Shown here: positions 56,550 through 64,000 of the stretch, one piece after another
Position numbering within the stretch: position 1 is the stretch's first letter
Layout of the letters: the number at the start of each line of letters is the position of its first letter
Source of the DNA: Salinisphaera japonica YTM-1
Lineage (GTDB): Bacteria > Pseudomonadota > Gammaproteobacteria > Nevskiales > Salinisphaeraceae
Direction of reading: 5' to 3'
Assembly: GCF_003788585.1 (NCBI RefSeq)
Contig: NZ_AYKG01000005.1
Span: forward strand, 1 to 64,000
DNA length: 64,000 nt
Notes under the pieces: generated by a model
Told to the model about the DNA's origin: nothing
Databases searched by the model: none
The model's input: only the letters and a program-made list of their open reading frames with translations
Translations under genes and position numbers: made by a program

Positions 56550-57497
56550 CTAGCTCACCGCGGCATCGAGCGCGGGGATGATCTCGAACAGATCACCCAC
56601 GAGGCCGATATCGGCCAGCTCGAAGATCGGGGCTTCGGGGTCCTTGTTGATGGCCACGATCGTGCCGGCGTCCTTGATACCGGCCAGGTGCTGGATGGCC
56701 CCGGAAATGCCGAAACACATATACAGCTCGGGCGAGATGATTTTGCCGGTCTGGCCGACCTGCATATCGTTGGGCACGTAGCCGGCATCCACCGCGGCCC
56801 GCGAGGCGCCCACGGCCGCGCCGATCTTGTCGGCGAAGTCATAGACGATACGAAAGTTCTCCTCGCTGCCGACACCGCGACCGCCGGAAATCACCTTGGG
56901 CGCGGTCTGTAGATCCGGCCGATCGCTCTTGGCCTGTTCCAGGCCAACGAAGCGGGTATGGGTGGGCAGTTCGGCCTCGACCGTGGCGGCGGCGACCGCA
57001 GCACTGCCGGTCTTCTCAGCCGCGCCGTAGGAGGCACAGCGCACCGAGGCCACGAGCATCTGAGCGTCCGGTGCCTGCACGGTGGTGATGGCGTTACCGG
57101 CATAAATGGGCCGGTCGAACTCGTAGGGCCCGTGCACGGCCATGATGTCGGTGACCATGGCCACATCGGCCAGGGCAGCCACTCGCGGCATGAGATCCTT
57201 GCCGAAGGTGGTATTGGGGCCCAGCACGTGGCTATAGCCGCCGTTTTGGGCAAACGCCACGATCTGCGGGGCCAGTATCGCGGCCACCGCGTGTTCGTTG
57301 GCGGCGTTGTTCACGAGATGCACGTTGGCGATACCGGCCAGCTTGGCGGCCTCGTCGGCGATGGCCTGGCCGTCGTGGGCCAGCACCAGCACGTCGATAT
57401 CGCCGCCAATATCGGCGGCGCACGTTACCGCACGGCCCGTGGCATCCAGAAGCTGGCCGTCGTGATGATCGGCAATGACAAGAATCTTTTGGCTCAT
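56550..57497 (-). CDS. etfA: Electron transfer flavoprotein, alpha subunit
   Basis: A 315-residue ETF-alpha with N-terminal [20 protein letters not shown], and in the C-terminal FAD domain [60 protein letters not shown] and [13 protein letters not shown]. It carries FAD and takes electrons from acyl-CoA dehydrogenases. It is coupled to etfB by an ATGA overlap. Confidence 0.95.
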   Translation of the reverse strand: MSQKILVIADHHDGQLLDATGRAVTCAADIGGDIDVLVLAHDGQAIADEAAKLAGIANVHLVNNAANEHAVAAILAPQIVAFAQNGGYSHVLGPNTTFGKDLMPRVAALADVAMVTDIMAVHGPYEFDRPIYAGNAITTVQAPDAQMLVASVRCASYGAAEKTGSAAVAAATVEAELPTHTRFVGLEQAKSDRPDLQTAPKVISGGRGVGSEENFRIVYDFADKIGAAVGASRAAVDAGYVPNDMQVGQTGKIISPELYMCFGISGAIQHLAGIKDAGTIVAINKDPEAPIFELADIGLVGDLFEIIPALDAAVS

Positions 57498-58240
57498 ATC
57501 AGGCTCTTTTCTTTCAGCTTGGCAACCAGTTCATCCACGGTTTCGACCATGATGCCGCCGGCGCGCTTGGGCGGGGCTTTGGTGGTCACGGTTTTGATGG
57601 GCGTGGCCGCGGCGACATCCAGCTCGTCGAAAGCCAGAGCCTCGATGGGCTTTTTCTTGGCCTTCATGATGTTGGGCAGCTTGAGATAGCGCGGCTCGTT
57701 CAGGCGCAGATCCACGGTGACCACGGCCGGCAGATCCACCGACAGGGTTTCCAGGCCGGTATCGATCTCGCGGGTGACCTCGGCTTTGCCATCGGCCAGC
57801 TCGATCTTCGAGGCAAAGGTGGCCTGGGGCCAATTCAGCTTGGCCGCGGTCATCTGGCCGGTCTGATTGGCGTCATCGTCGATGGCCTGCTTGCCCATCA
57901 GGAACATGTCCGGCGATTCACGCTCGGCCAGGGCCTTGAACACACGCGCCGCGGTGAGGGGCTGGACCTCATCGTCGGTCTTGACGTGGATGGCGCGATC
58001 ACAGCCAAAGGCCACGGCCGTGCGCAGCTGCTCGGCCACGGCATCATCGCCGATGGCAACGGCCACGACTTCGGTGGCGGTGCCGTCTTCTTTCCAGCGG
58101 ATCGCCTGTTCCACGGCGATCTCGTCGAAAGGGTTCATGCTGTGCTTGACGCCGTTCTTGACCACGCCCGAGCCGTCGGGGGCGACCTGGATACGGACGT
58201 TGTAGTCGATCGCCCGTTTGACGCTGACCAGTATTTTCAT
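57494..58240 (-). CDS. etfB: Electron transfer flavoprotein, beta subunit
   Basis: A 248-residue ETF-beta: MKILVSVKRAIDYNVRIQVA, SMNPFDEIAVEQAIRWKE, LMGKQAIDDDANQTGQMTAA, the recognition loop DLRLNEPRYLKLPNIMKAKK, and AMP-binding residues. It forms the ETF heterodimer with etfA. It lies 40 bases after the ETF-QO gene. Confidence 0.95.
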   Translation of the reverse strand: MKILVSVKRAIDYNVRIQVAPDGSGVVKNGVKHSMNPFDEIAVEQAIRWKEDGTATEVVAVAIGDDAVAEQLRTAVAFGCDRAIHVKTDDEVQPLTAARVFKALAERESPDMFLMGKQAIDDDANQTGQMTAAKLNWPQATFASKIELADGKAEVTREIDTGLETLSVDLPAVVTVDLRLNEPRYLKLPNIMKAKKKPIEALAFDELDVAAATPIKTVTTKAPPKRAGGIMVETVDELVAKLKEKSLI

Positions 58241-58280
58241 GAGTGGCGATACTCCGTTAACAATTTGGCCCTAAATTCGT

Positions 58281-59906
58281 TTAGAGATTCGTGTAGTTCG
58301 GCCCGGACCCGCCTTCCGGCGTGACCCAGTTGATGATCTGGTACGGATCCTTGATGTCACAGGTCTTGCAGTGCACGCAATTGGCGGCGTTGATATGCAA
58401 CTCTTTTTCGCCGGCGTCGTTGTCGACCATTTCATAGACGTTAGCCGGGCAGAAGCGGGTACAGGGATTACCGTATTCCTGGGTACAGCGCGAGACACAG
58501 ATATCCGGTTCCAGAATCTGTAGATGTACCGGCTGGTTCTCGTCGTGCTCGGTCTGGGCGAAATAGACCGAGGCCAGGCGATCGCGCGGGGCCAGATCTC
58601 GGCTTGTCTGCCAGTCGTTGGCCTGGGCCGGTGTCGGCTGATTCTCGACCGCGGCCAGTTTCTCCGTGGCGCGCCAATCGGCGTGGTTATGCAGCGTCCA
58701 GGGCGAGTGGCCGGCAGTGACCGTTTCCCAGGCTGCATTGGCCAGGCCCGCCCATTTGCCGCGCAGAAAGCCCGGGCGAATATTGCGTACTTTCTTGAGC
58801 TCGCTGCCGACCTCAGAGGCGCGAAGCGCGGCATCAAAGCCGTCCACCGCGCCGGCTTCGCATAGATGATCGGCGGCCAGAATACCGCTGGCCATGGCGG
58901 TGTGGATGCCCTTGATCTTGGGCACGTTGAGCGTGCCGCCGGCATCGCCCACGATCAGCGCGCCGGGCATTTCCAGCTTGGGCAGGGATTGCCAGCCGCC
59001 TTCAACGAGTGCGCGCGCGCCGGCCGATATGATCTCGCCGTCCTCGATCAATGCGCGGATCTTGGGGTGATGCTTCCACTGCTGGAACGCCTCGAACGGC
59101 TCGAAGCGCGGATCGGCATAATCCAGGCCCACGACGAAGCCGAGCGCAATCCGGTCTTCGGTCAGGTGATAGATGAAGCTGCCGCCATAGATATCGTTTT
59201 CCAGCGGCCAGCCGATCGTGTGCTGGACAAGCCCCGGCTGGCTGCGTTCGGGCGGGACTTTCCAGAGTTCTTTCAGGCCGATGGCATAGGTCTGTGGGTC
59301 ACAGTCGGTGTCCAGCTCGAAGCGCTTGACGAGCTGCTTGGTGCAATGACCGCGACAGCCTTCGGCAAAGATCGTGATCGGGGCATGGATCTCGATGCCG
59401 GGCTCGTAGGTGCCCTTGAGCGTGCCGTCGCGGGCGATACCCATGTCCGGGGTGCGCACGCCCTTGACCGCACCGTTGTCATCGAACAACGCCTCGGCGG
59501 CTGAAAAGCCGGGGTAGATCTCGACCCCCAGTTCCTCGGCCTTGGGCGCCAGCCAGGCCATCATGTTGGCCAGCGAGACCACCACGTTGCCGTGATTGTT
59601 CTGTTGCGGCGGGGTCGGCATGCGCGTGGCCCCGTCTTTTTTCAGCATCCAGAATTCGTCGCCGGTCACGTCCACGCAGATGTCCGGCGGATCCTCGCGC
59701 CAGTTCGGCACGAGCGTGTCCAGCGGGCCGGTCTCGATCACGGCACCGGCCAGGTTCTGGGCGCCGACCTCGGAGGCTTTTTCCAGAACACAGACCTCCT
59801 TGTCCGGAGCGTTCTGTTTCAAGCGCATGGCCGTGGCCAGGCCGGCCGGGCCGGCACCGACGACGATCACGTCGTAGGTCATCACATCGCGTTCGATATC
59901 GCTCAT
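58281..59906 (-). CDS. Electron transfer flavoprotein-ubiquinone oxidoreductase
   Basis: A 541-residue ETF-QO. The FAD motif VVGAGPAGLATAMRLKQ is near the start, with EKASEVGAQNLAGAVIE after it; membrane-associated and quinone-binding segments are in the middle; and the C-terminal 4Fe-4S ferredoxin-like part holds the cysteines CTQEYGNPCTRFCPANVYE and NCVHCKTCDIKDP. It moves electrons from ETF to ubiquinone. With etfB and etfA it completes the route for the acyl-CoA dehydrogenase in this window. Confidence 0.95.
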   Translation of the reverse strand: MSDIERDVMTYDVIVVGAGPAGLATAMRLKQNAPDKEVCVLEKASEVGAQNLAGAVIETGPLDTLVPNWREDPPDICVDVTGDEFWMLKKDGATRMPTPPQQNNHGNVVVSLANMMAWLAPKAEELGVEIYPGFSAAEALFDDNGAVKGVRTPDMGIARDGTLKGTYEPGIEIHAPITIFAEGCRGHCTKQLVKRFELDTDCDPQTYAIGLKELWKVPPERSQPGLVQHTIGWPLENDIYGGSFIYHLTEDRIALGFVVGLDYADPRFEPFEAFQQWKHHPKIRALIEDGEIISAGARALVEGGWQSLPKLEMPGALIVGDAGGTLNVPKIKGIHTAMASGILAADHLCEAGAVDGFDAALRASEVGSELKKVRNIRPGFLRGKWAGLANAAWETVTAGHSPWTLHNHADWRATEKLAAVENQPTPAQANDWQTSRDLAPRDRLASVYFAQTEHDENQPVHLQILEPDICVSRCTQEYGNPCTRFCPANVYEMVDNDAGEKELHINAANCVHCKTCDIKDPYQIINWVTPEGGSGPNYTNL

Positions 59907-59967
59907 AGCGTCATGTCTTTATCGAGGACCGCGACACCGTCGCGATCGATGAACGGTCGTTGTCGTG

Positions 59968-60750
59968 CTACACCTTCATGCCCGGCATGTTCAGCGAGGC
60001 CGTGTTGCCCCCGTCTACGGGCAGGGCCTGGCCGGTGATGAACGAGGCCTCCGAACTTGCCAGAAAACAGATCGCCGCGGCGATTTCCTCCGGCTCGCCG
60101 GGGCGCTTCAACTCGCACCGGCTCCCCAGTTTATGGCTTTTGCCCTGGGCTTCGGCGCAGTCAAAGACCGGCTGCGTCATGTTCGAGCGCACAAGGCCCG
60201 GGCATACCGCGTTGACACGGATACCGTGCCCGCCCAGATCGCAGGCGCTCGTCTGTGTCAGGTTGATGATGGCCGCCTTGGAAGCGCTGTATGCATTACC
60301 GCCGGCGCCGCTACGAATACCGGCAACTGAGGCGGTATTGACGATCGCACCGCGACCGGCCTGTGTCATCACCGCGCCAGCGTAGCGTGTGAAGGCCACG
60401 CTGCCCATGAGATTGACCGCCAGCAGGCGTTGCCAGTTGGCCATGTCGGTGTCTGTGATGCCGCTGTAGTCGTTGCCAGCCGTGCCGGCATTGTTGCACA
60501 GCACATCGATCCCGCCGTGTGCGCTCGTGATGTCTGCCACGACGGCCTCTACGGCGGATGCATCGGCGACGTCCACGACGTGTCGGCTGACGGCGGGCCC
60601 CAGGTCGGCGGCCAGCGATGCCAGTGCATCCGCAGAGCAGTCCACCAGCGCCACGCGCGCACCCTCGGCCACCAGACGCCGAGCGGTGGCAGCGCCGATG
60701 CTGCCTGCTGCTCCGGTGATGATCGCGCTCTGGCCTTCGAATCGCTGCAT
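59968..60750 (-). CDS. SDR family oxidoreductase
   Basis: A 260-residue SDR from ATG 60750 (MQRFEGQSAIITGAAGSIGA). TGAAGSIG is the cofactor loop, D after beta3 (ALVDCSADAL) favours NAD, then NNAG, NTASVAGIRSGAGGNAYSAS with YSASK, and GQALPVDGG. It is probably a 3-hydroxyacyl-CoA or alcohol dehydrogenase, given the MaoC and ETF neighbours. Upstream frame codons (to 60810) overlap the regulatory region and are not needed. Confidence 0.87.
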   Translation of the reverse strand: MQRFEGQSAIITGAAGSIGAATARRLVAEGARVALVDCSADALASLAADLGPAVSRHVVDVADASAVEAVVADITSAHGGIDVLCNNAGTAGNDYSGITDTDMANWQRLLAVNLMGSVAFTRYAGAVMTQAGRGAIVNTASVAGIRSGAGGNAYSASKAAIINLTQTSACDLGGHGIRVNAVCPGLVRSNMTQPVFDCAEAQGKSHKLGSRCELKRPGEPEEIAAAICFLASSEASFITGQALPVDGGNTASLNMPGMKV

Positions 60751-60810
60751 GACACGGTCCGCGAGAAATCCTTGATGGCTCGATTCTACCCAGCGAGCGC
60801 CGGGCGTCAA

Positions 60811-61210
60811 TAAAAATGAAACGGCATTCCAAATTAAAAATAATGGCTTATTGGCTATTCGTCTAATACGGATGCGTTCTGATCATCCTTTGGTCGGATC
60901 AATTACCACTCTAGTGCCAAGCCTGAGGATTGAAACGGCGTTTCGACGAGCATTTTTCGATCCTTGGTTTTCTGTTTTATTTATTCAATATCAAATATTT
61001 ATGCTTTTTTCCCGATTGTCGAAAATATGTGTTTTCCGAAGTGAAACACAATTTCGAAATCGTATTGACCGGCTTATGAGTGCGTGCCAGTTTGATCTTC
61101 AACCTAAGGCAAGCCGGGCGAAAGCCTGCATCAGACAGGGGTTTTTCGTGATCCATCGTGGCCGCCACAGATTTTTTGTTCGATGGGCGAGGCGTTGAAG
61201 GAGTCTCGAT
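60811..61210. other. AT-rich divergent regulatory region before livH
   Basis: About 400 bases between the SDR (minus) and livH (plus) are much richer in A and T than the surroundings. They hold two related sites, GAAACGGCATTCC (60818-60830) and the palindrome GAAACGGCGTTTC (60932-60944). AAGGAG precedes the livH ATG. A 115-codon frame across it has no protein-like composition. Promoters for both sides should be here. Confidence 0.5.
60932..60944. promoter_or_regulatory. Palindrome GAAAC-N3-GTTTC, TetR/PsrA-like operator
   Basis: GAAACGGCGTTTC has the form bound by PsrA-type TetR regulators of fatty-acid oxidation (GAAAC-N2-4-GTTTC). A half-matching copy is at 60818-60830. The flanking ETF/SDR and liv genes make fatty-acid or branched-chain control plausible. 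Confidence 0.4.
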
Positions 61211-62074
61211 ATGGAAGCACTGCTACAACAACTGCTCAACGGTCTTACGCTCGGCAGTATCTACGGGTTGGTGGCCCTGGGGCTGACGCTGGTCTACGGG
61301 ATTCTGCACGTGCCGAATTTCGCTCACGGTGCGCTCTACATGGTCGGCGCGTATGTCGCTTATTACGTGGCCGGCGAGCTCGGGGCCTCGTACTGGCTGG
61401 CCATGATCGCCGCGGCGGTCATCGTGGCCGGGCTGGCCGTGGCCTGTGAGCGCCTGGTCTTTCATCCGCTGCGTAATGCCCCGCCCATTCACGACAAGAT
61501 CGCGGCCATCGGGCTGTTGTTGTTCTTCGAGGCGGTGGTGCAGATGTACTGGGGCGCGGATTTCCGACGCCTGGAGGCCCCGTCGAACACGATCTTTCAC
61601 TTCGCCGGGCTGACACTGCCTGCCCAACGTATGTTGATCATCGTGGCCGCGTTTTCGTTGATGGGCGGGCTGCATCTGTACCTGAAGAAAACACTGGCCG
61701 GCTCGACCATCATCGCCATGGCCCAGAACCGCGAGGGCGCGTTTCTGGTGGGTATCAACGCCAACCGTGTGGCGATGATGACGTTCGCGATCTCCGGCGC
61801 CCTGGCCGCGGTGGCCTCGACGTTGTTCGCCCCGATCAATCTGGTCTATCCGGCCATGGGGCATCTGGTGCTCTTGAAAGCCTTCGTGATCATCATTCTG
61901 GGCGGCATGGGCAGTATTCCCGGCGCCATCGTGGGCGGCCTGATCATCGGCTTCGCCGAGGCACTGGGCGGCTTCTATATCTCGGGTGACTACAAGGACG
62001 TGATCGCGTTCGCGCTGCTCGTGGCCATTCTCTCGATCAAGCCCACGGGCCTGTTCTCGCAAGGAGTGCGCTAA
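61211..62074 (+). CDS. livH: Branched-chain amino acid ABC transporter permease LivH
   Basis: A 287-residue permease: LLQQLLNGLTLGSIYGLVAL, GLTLVYGILHVPNFAHGALY, MVGAYVAYYV, AMAQNREGAFLVGINANRV (EAA-like loop), LFAPINLVYPAMGHLVLLKA and GGMGSIPGAIVGGLIIGFAE. It forms the inner-membrane channel with LivM. The stop overlaps the livM start. No livK binding protein precedes it in the window. The family also serves urea and short amides. Confidence 0.92.
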   Translation: MEALLQQLLNGLTLGSIYGLVALGLTLVYGILHVPNFAHGALYMVGAYVAYYVAGELGASYWLAMIAAAVIVAGLAVACERLVFHPLRNAPPIHDKIAAIGLLLFFEAVVQMYWGADFRRLEAPSNTIFHFAGLTLPAQRMLIIVAAFSLMGGLHLYLKKTLAGSTIIAMAQNREGAFLVGINANRVAMMTFAISGALAAVASTLFAPINLVYPAMGHLVLLKAFVIIILGGMGSIPGAIVGGLIIGFAEALGGFYISGDYKDVIAFALLVAILSIKPTGLFSQGVR

Positions 62075-63213
62075 TGTCTCGCCTGACCCATATGTTCAAT
62101 CACCCGGCCACGCTCGTCGTGCTGCTGGGCCTGGCCGCGGTGTTTCCGTTCGTGGCGGCCAACGAGTATCAGGTCTATGTGATGGCGCTGGCCTTTGTGT
62201 GGGCCATCGCGGTCTATGGCCTGAATATCATCACCGGCTACTGCGGCCAGCTGAACCTGGCCCACGGCGGCTTCTTTGCCATCGGCGCTTATGCGGTGGC
62301 TATTCTCACCGCGGATCACGGCTGGAATTTCTGGCCCGCGTTTGCTGTGGCCGGCCTTGCCGGGGCCGTTTTCGGGCTGGTCGTAGGCGCGGTCTCGCTG
62401 CGCCTGAAAGAGCATTATTTCGCGATTTTCACGCTTTGTGTGGGCTTCATCATCTATATGTTGCTCGACAAGTGGGATGCGCTGACCCACGGCCCGCTCG
62501 GCATCATCAGTATCTCGCCGCCGGATGGCTTCGGCTTCGTCGATTTCACCGAAACCCGGCCGTTCTATTACCTGGTGTTGTTCTTTCTGGCGCTGGCGGT
62601 GTTCTTCACACGTCGCCTGTCGGCCTCGCTGCTGGGCCGGACGTTTCGTGCCATTCGTATCAGTGATGACCTGGCCCAGTCGCTGGGCATCAATCTGATG
62701 CGCAACAAGATTCTGGCCTTCGTGATCTCCACGGTCTATGCCGCGCTGGCGGGCGGGTTGTATGCCGGGGTGGTGCGGTTCATCGGCCCGGATCTGGGTA
62801 ATTTCATGCACACCTTCGACATGATTGCTTATCTGCTGGTCGGCGGTATCGGCACGCTCATGGGCCCGCTTCTGGGCACGCTGCTCATCACCTGGCTGAC
62901 CCAGGCCGTGCAGTCGCTGGAAGAGTATCGAATGATCGTGTTCGGCCCGCTGTTGGTGCTGCTGGTCATCTTTTTTCCCAAGGGCATCGCCGGCTCGTAC
63001 CAGGCCTGGCGGGCACGCCGTGCCAGCCGCGAGATGAGTGCGGATCAGCGCCCGAGCACGGGCCACGACTCGGGTGCGGGTAGCACGGCATCGACGCCCG
63101 GTACGACGCGGGCGGGCCCGAATTCGAGCAGCAACGCAACCGCCGCGCCGGCCTATGCCCACACCAAGACAAACGAGAGCGCTGGCGACTCCAAGGGCTC
63201 TGGCAATGCTTGA
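62074..63213 (+). CDS. livM: Branched-chain amino acid ABC transporter permease LivM
   Basis: A 379-residue permease: YGLNIITGYCGQLNLAHGGF, FFAIGAYAVAILT, RTFRAIRISDDLAQSLGINL (loop toward the ATPase), YAALAGGLYAGVVRFIGPD and GGIGTLMGPLLGTLLITWL. After residue 310 an unusual tail of about 65 residues, rich in Ser, Thr, Gly, Ala and Asn, extends into the cytosol and seems disordered. It overlaps livG by eight bases. Confidence 0.92.
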   Translation: MSRLTHMFNHPATLVVLLGLAAVFPFVAANEYQVYVMALAFVWAIAVYGLNIITGYCGQLNLAHGGFFAIGAYAVAILTADHGWNFWPAFAVAGLAGAVFGLVVGAVSLRLKEHYFAIFTLCVGFIIYMLLDKWDALTHGPLGIISISPPDGFGFVDFTETRPFYYLVLFFLALAVFFTRRLSASLLGRTFRAIRISDDLAQSLGINLMRNKILAFVISTVYAALAGGLYAGVVRFIGPDLGNFMHTFDMIAYLLVGGIGTLMGPLLGTLLITWLTQAVQSLEEYRMIVFGPLLVLLVIFFPKGIAGSYQAWRARRASREMSADQRPSTGHDSGAGSTASTPGTTRAGPNSSSNATAAPAYAHTKTNESAGDSKGSGNA

Positions 63214-63970
63214 TATCCGTAACCTGACCAAGCAGTACGGCGGGCTGACCGCGGTCGACCACGTATCGACCGTGTTCGAGCGCGGTGCGATCAACGCCAT
63301 CATCGGACCCAACGGCGCCGGCAAGACAACGTTTTTCAATCTGGTGGCCGGCGCCGCCGCGCCTACCTCAGGCGAGATCCGTTTCGAGGGCAAAAACATC
63401 GCCGGCATGGCCCCGGATGCCATCGCCCGAGCCGGTATCGCGCGCACTTTCCAGACCACGATGCTGTTCGAGGAATCCACGGTGTTGGACAACCTCATCG
63501 TGGGGCACCGTCTGCGCACCGGTTCGCGTCTTTGGGATGTGCTTTTGCATACGCCGCGCCACAAGCGCGACGAGGCGGCCTGTCGCGACAAGGCCGCCGA
63601 GATGCTGGATTTCGTCGGCCTGTCGGCCATCGGCAATCACATGATCGCTGATACCAGCCAGGAACAGCGCAAACGCATTGCCTTTGCCCTGGCGCTGGCC
63701 ACCGAGCCCAAGCTGGTGCTGCTCGACGAGCCGGCCGGCGGAGTCAATCCCGGCGAAACCGATGGCCTGGTCGCGCTCATTCACAAGATGGTCGAGCACG
63801 ACATCACGGTCTGTCTGATCGAACACAAGATGGACATGATCATGTCCATCGCGGATCGCATCGTCGTGCTTGATCACGGCGCCAAGATCGCGGACGGCAG
63901 CCCGGGTGAAGTTCGAAACGACCCGGCCGTGATCGAAGCCTATCTGGGAGCCGAACATGCTCAAGCTTGA
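63206..63970 (+). CDS. livG: Branched-chain amino acid ABC transporter ATPase LivG
   Basis: A 254-residue ATPase from ATG 63206 (MLDIRNLTKQYGGLTAVDHV). Walker A GPNGAGKTT, the Q-loop region ARTFQTTMLFEE, Walker B LVLLDEPAGGVNPGE and the switch His in CLIEHKMDM are intact. The signature is TSQEQ where LSYGQ-like is expected, so the C-loop lacks the usual Gly. It still keeps the length and the liv-type extension. Longer upstream starts lie inside livM. It overlaps livF by 14 bases. Confidence 0.9.
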   Translation: MLDIRNLTKQYGGLTAVDHVSTVFERGAINAIIGPNGAGKTTFFNLVAGAAAPTSGEIRFEGKNIAGMAPDAIARAGIARTFQTTMLFEESTVLDNLIVGHRLRTGSRLWDVLLHTPRHKRDEAACRDKAAEMLDFVGLSAIGNHMIADTSQEQRKRIAFALALATEPKLVLLDEPAGGVNPGETDGLVALIHKMVEHDITVCLIEHKMDMIMSIADRIVVLDHGAKIADGSPGEVRNDPAVIEAYLGAEHAQA

Positions 63971-64000
63971 GCGCGTGGATGCCTGCTACGGCAGTTTCAA
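63957..64000 (+). CDS. livF: LivF-type ATPase, first 14 codons only
   Basis: From ATG 63957 the frame reads MLKLERVDACYGSF and runs off the window. This is the normal N-terminus of the second ATPase of the liv system, and it starts inside livG. The assignment rests on context. Confidence 0.75.
   Translation, partial: MLKLERVDACYGSF

Noticed and set aside
60851-61198. 115-codon frame before livH
   Set aside because: It lies in AT-rich regulatory DNA, has no Shine-Dalgarno and a Phe/Arg-rich composition without family features.

Overview
The window is a 64 kb piece of a GC-rich (roughly 63-65 %) proteobacterial chromosome, most likely from a gammaproteobacterium. ComM/YifB, UbiK, MtgA, the YheT-type hydrolase, Rep helicase, AstC/ArgD-type transaminase and two GlnK-AmtB pairs support this. 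A marine or halophilic genus such as Salinisphaera would fit, but that is inference. Almost every gene has long open shadow frames on the other strand because of the high GC content.

Layout. 1-4.9 kb (minus strand): a cation efflux transporter cut by the window edge, a small membrane protein, an AGE-family sugar isomerase/epimerase, a stress-type SDR and an acetylornithine-type aminotransferase. 5.2-12.3 kb (plus): a type I restriction-modification locus in the order hsdR-hsdS-(zeta-like kinase, small partner)-gene remnant-hsdM. 12.4-16.9 kb (plus): a tight four-gene operon for import and catabolism of an amino sugar, probably N-acetylglucosamine. 16.9-17.6 kb: a VapBC module with its own promoter and palindromic operator. 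17.7-23.9 kb (minus): a lipoprotein, a truncated SurE nucleotidase, an epoxide-hydrolase-like protein, a phytase-like esterase and a frameshifted penicillin-acylase-like lipoprotein. 24.2-27.8 kb (minus): glutaryl-CoA dehydrogenase-like enzyme, Baeyer-Villiger monooxygenase and SDR. 28-33.9 kb: proline use (putP, putA) with a divergent AraC regulator. 33.9-42.4 kb: DUF423, PhzF, polyphosphate kinase, SYLF lipid-binding protein, MtgA, YheT hydrolase, glycosyltransferase and a cardiolipin synthase-like phospholipase D protein.

42.5-49.4 kb is a nitrogen-control region: glnK-amtB and amtB-glnK cassettes in series, then ubiK, comM and a TorF-type porin. Sigma-54 (-24/-12) promoters can be read in front of the porin and of the second glnK, and an NtrC-type dyad lies upstream of the other amtB. 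A 286-bp MITE-like element with perfect 27-bp terminal inverted repeats has landed exactly on the glnK stop codon at 42.77 kb.

49.5-52.4 kb holds rep and an Abi-family (abortive infection) gene whose frame is broken inside a CA dinucleotide tract. A tRNA-Arg (CCG) follows at 52.66 kb. 52.8-60.8 kb (minus) is acyl-CoA and ketone-body metabolism: CoA-transferase subunits, thiolase, a MaoC hydratase, EtfA, EtfB, ETF-ubiquinone oxidoreductase and an SDR. A roughly 560-bp highly palindromic repeat interrupts it at 55.5-56.0 kb. 61.2-64 kb (plus) carries livH, livM, livG and the first codons of livF, which runs off the edge.

No CRISPR array, rRNA, prophage or complete insertion sequence was seen. 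The most interesting features are the kinase/partner pair embedded in the RM locus, the possibly phase-variable Abi gene, the MITE and the structured repeat.
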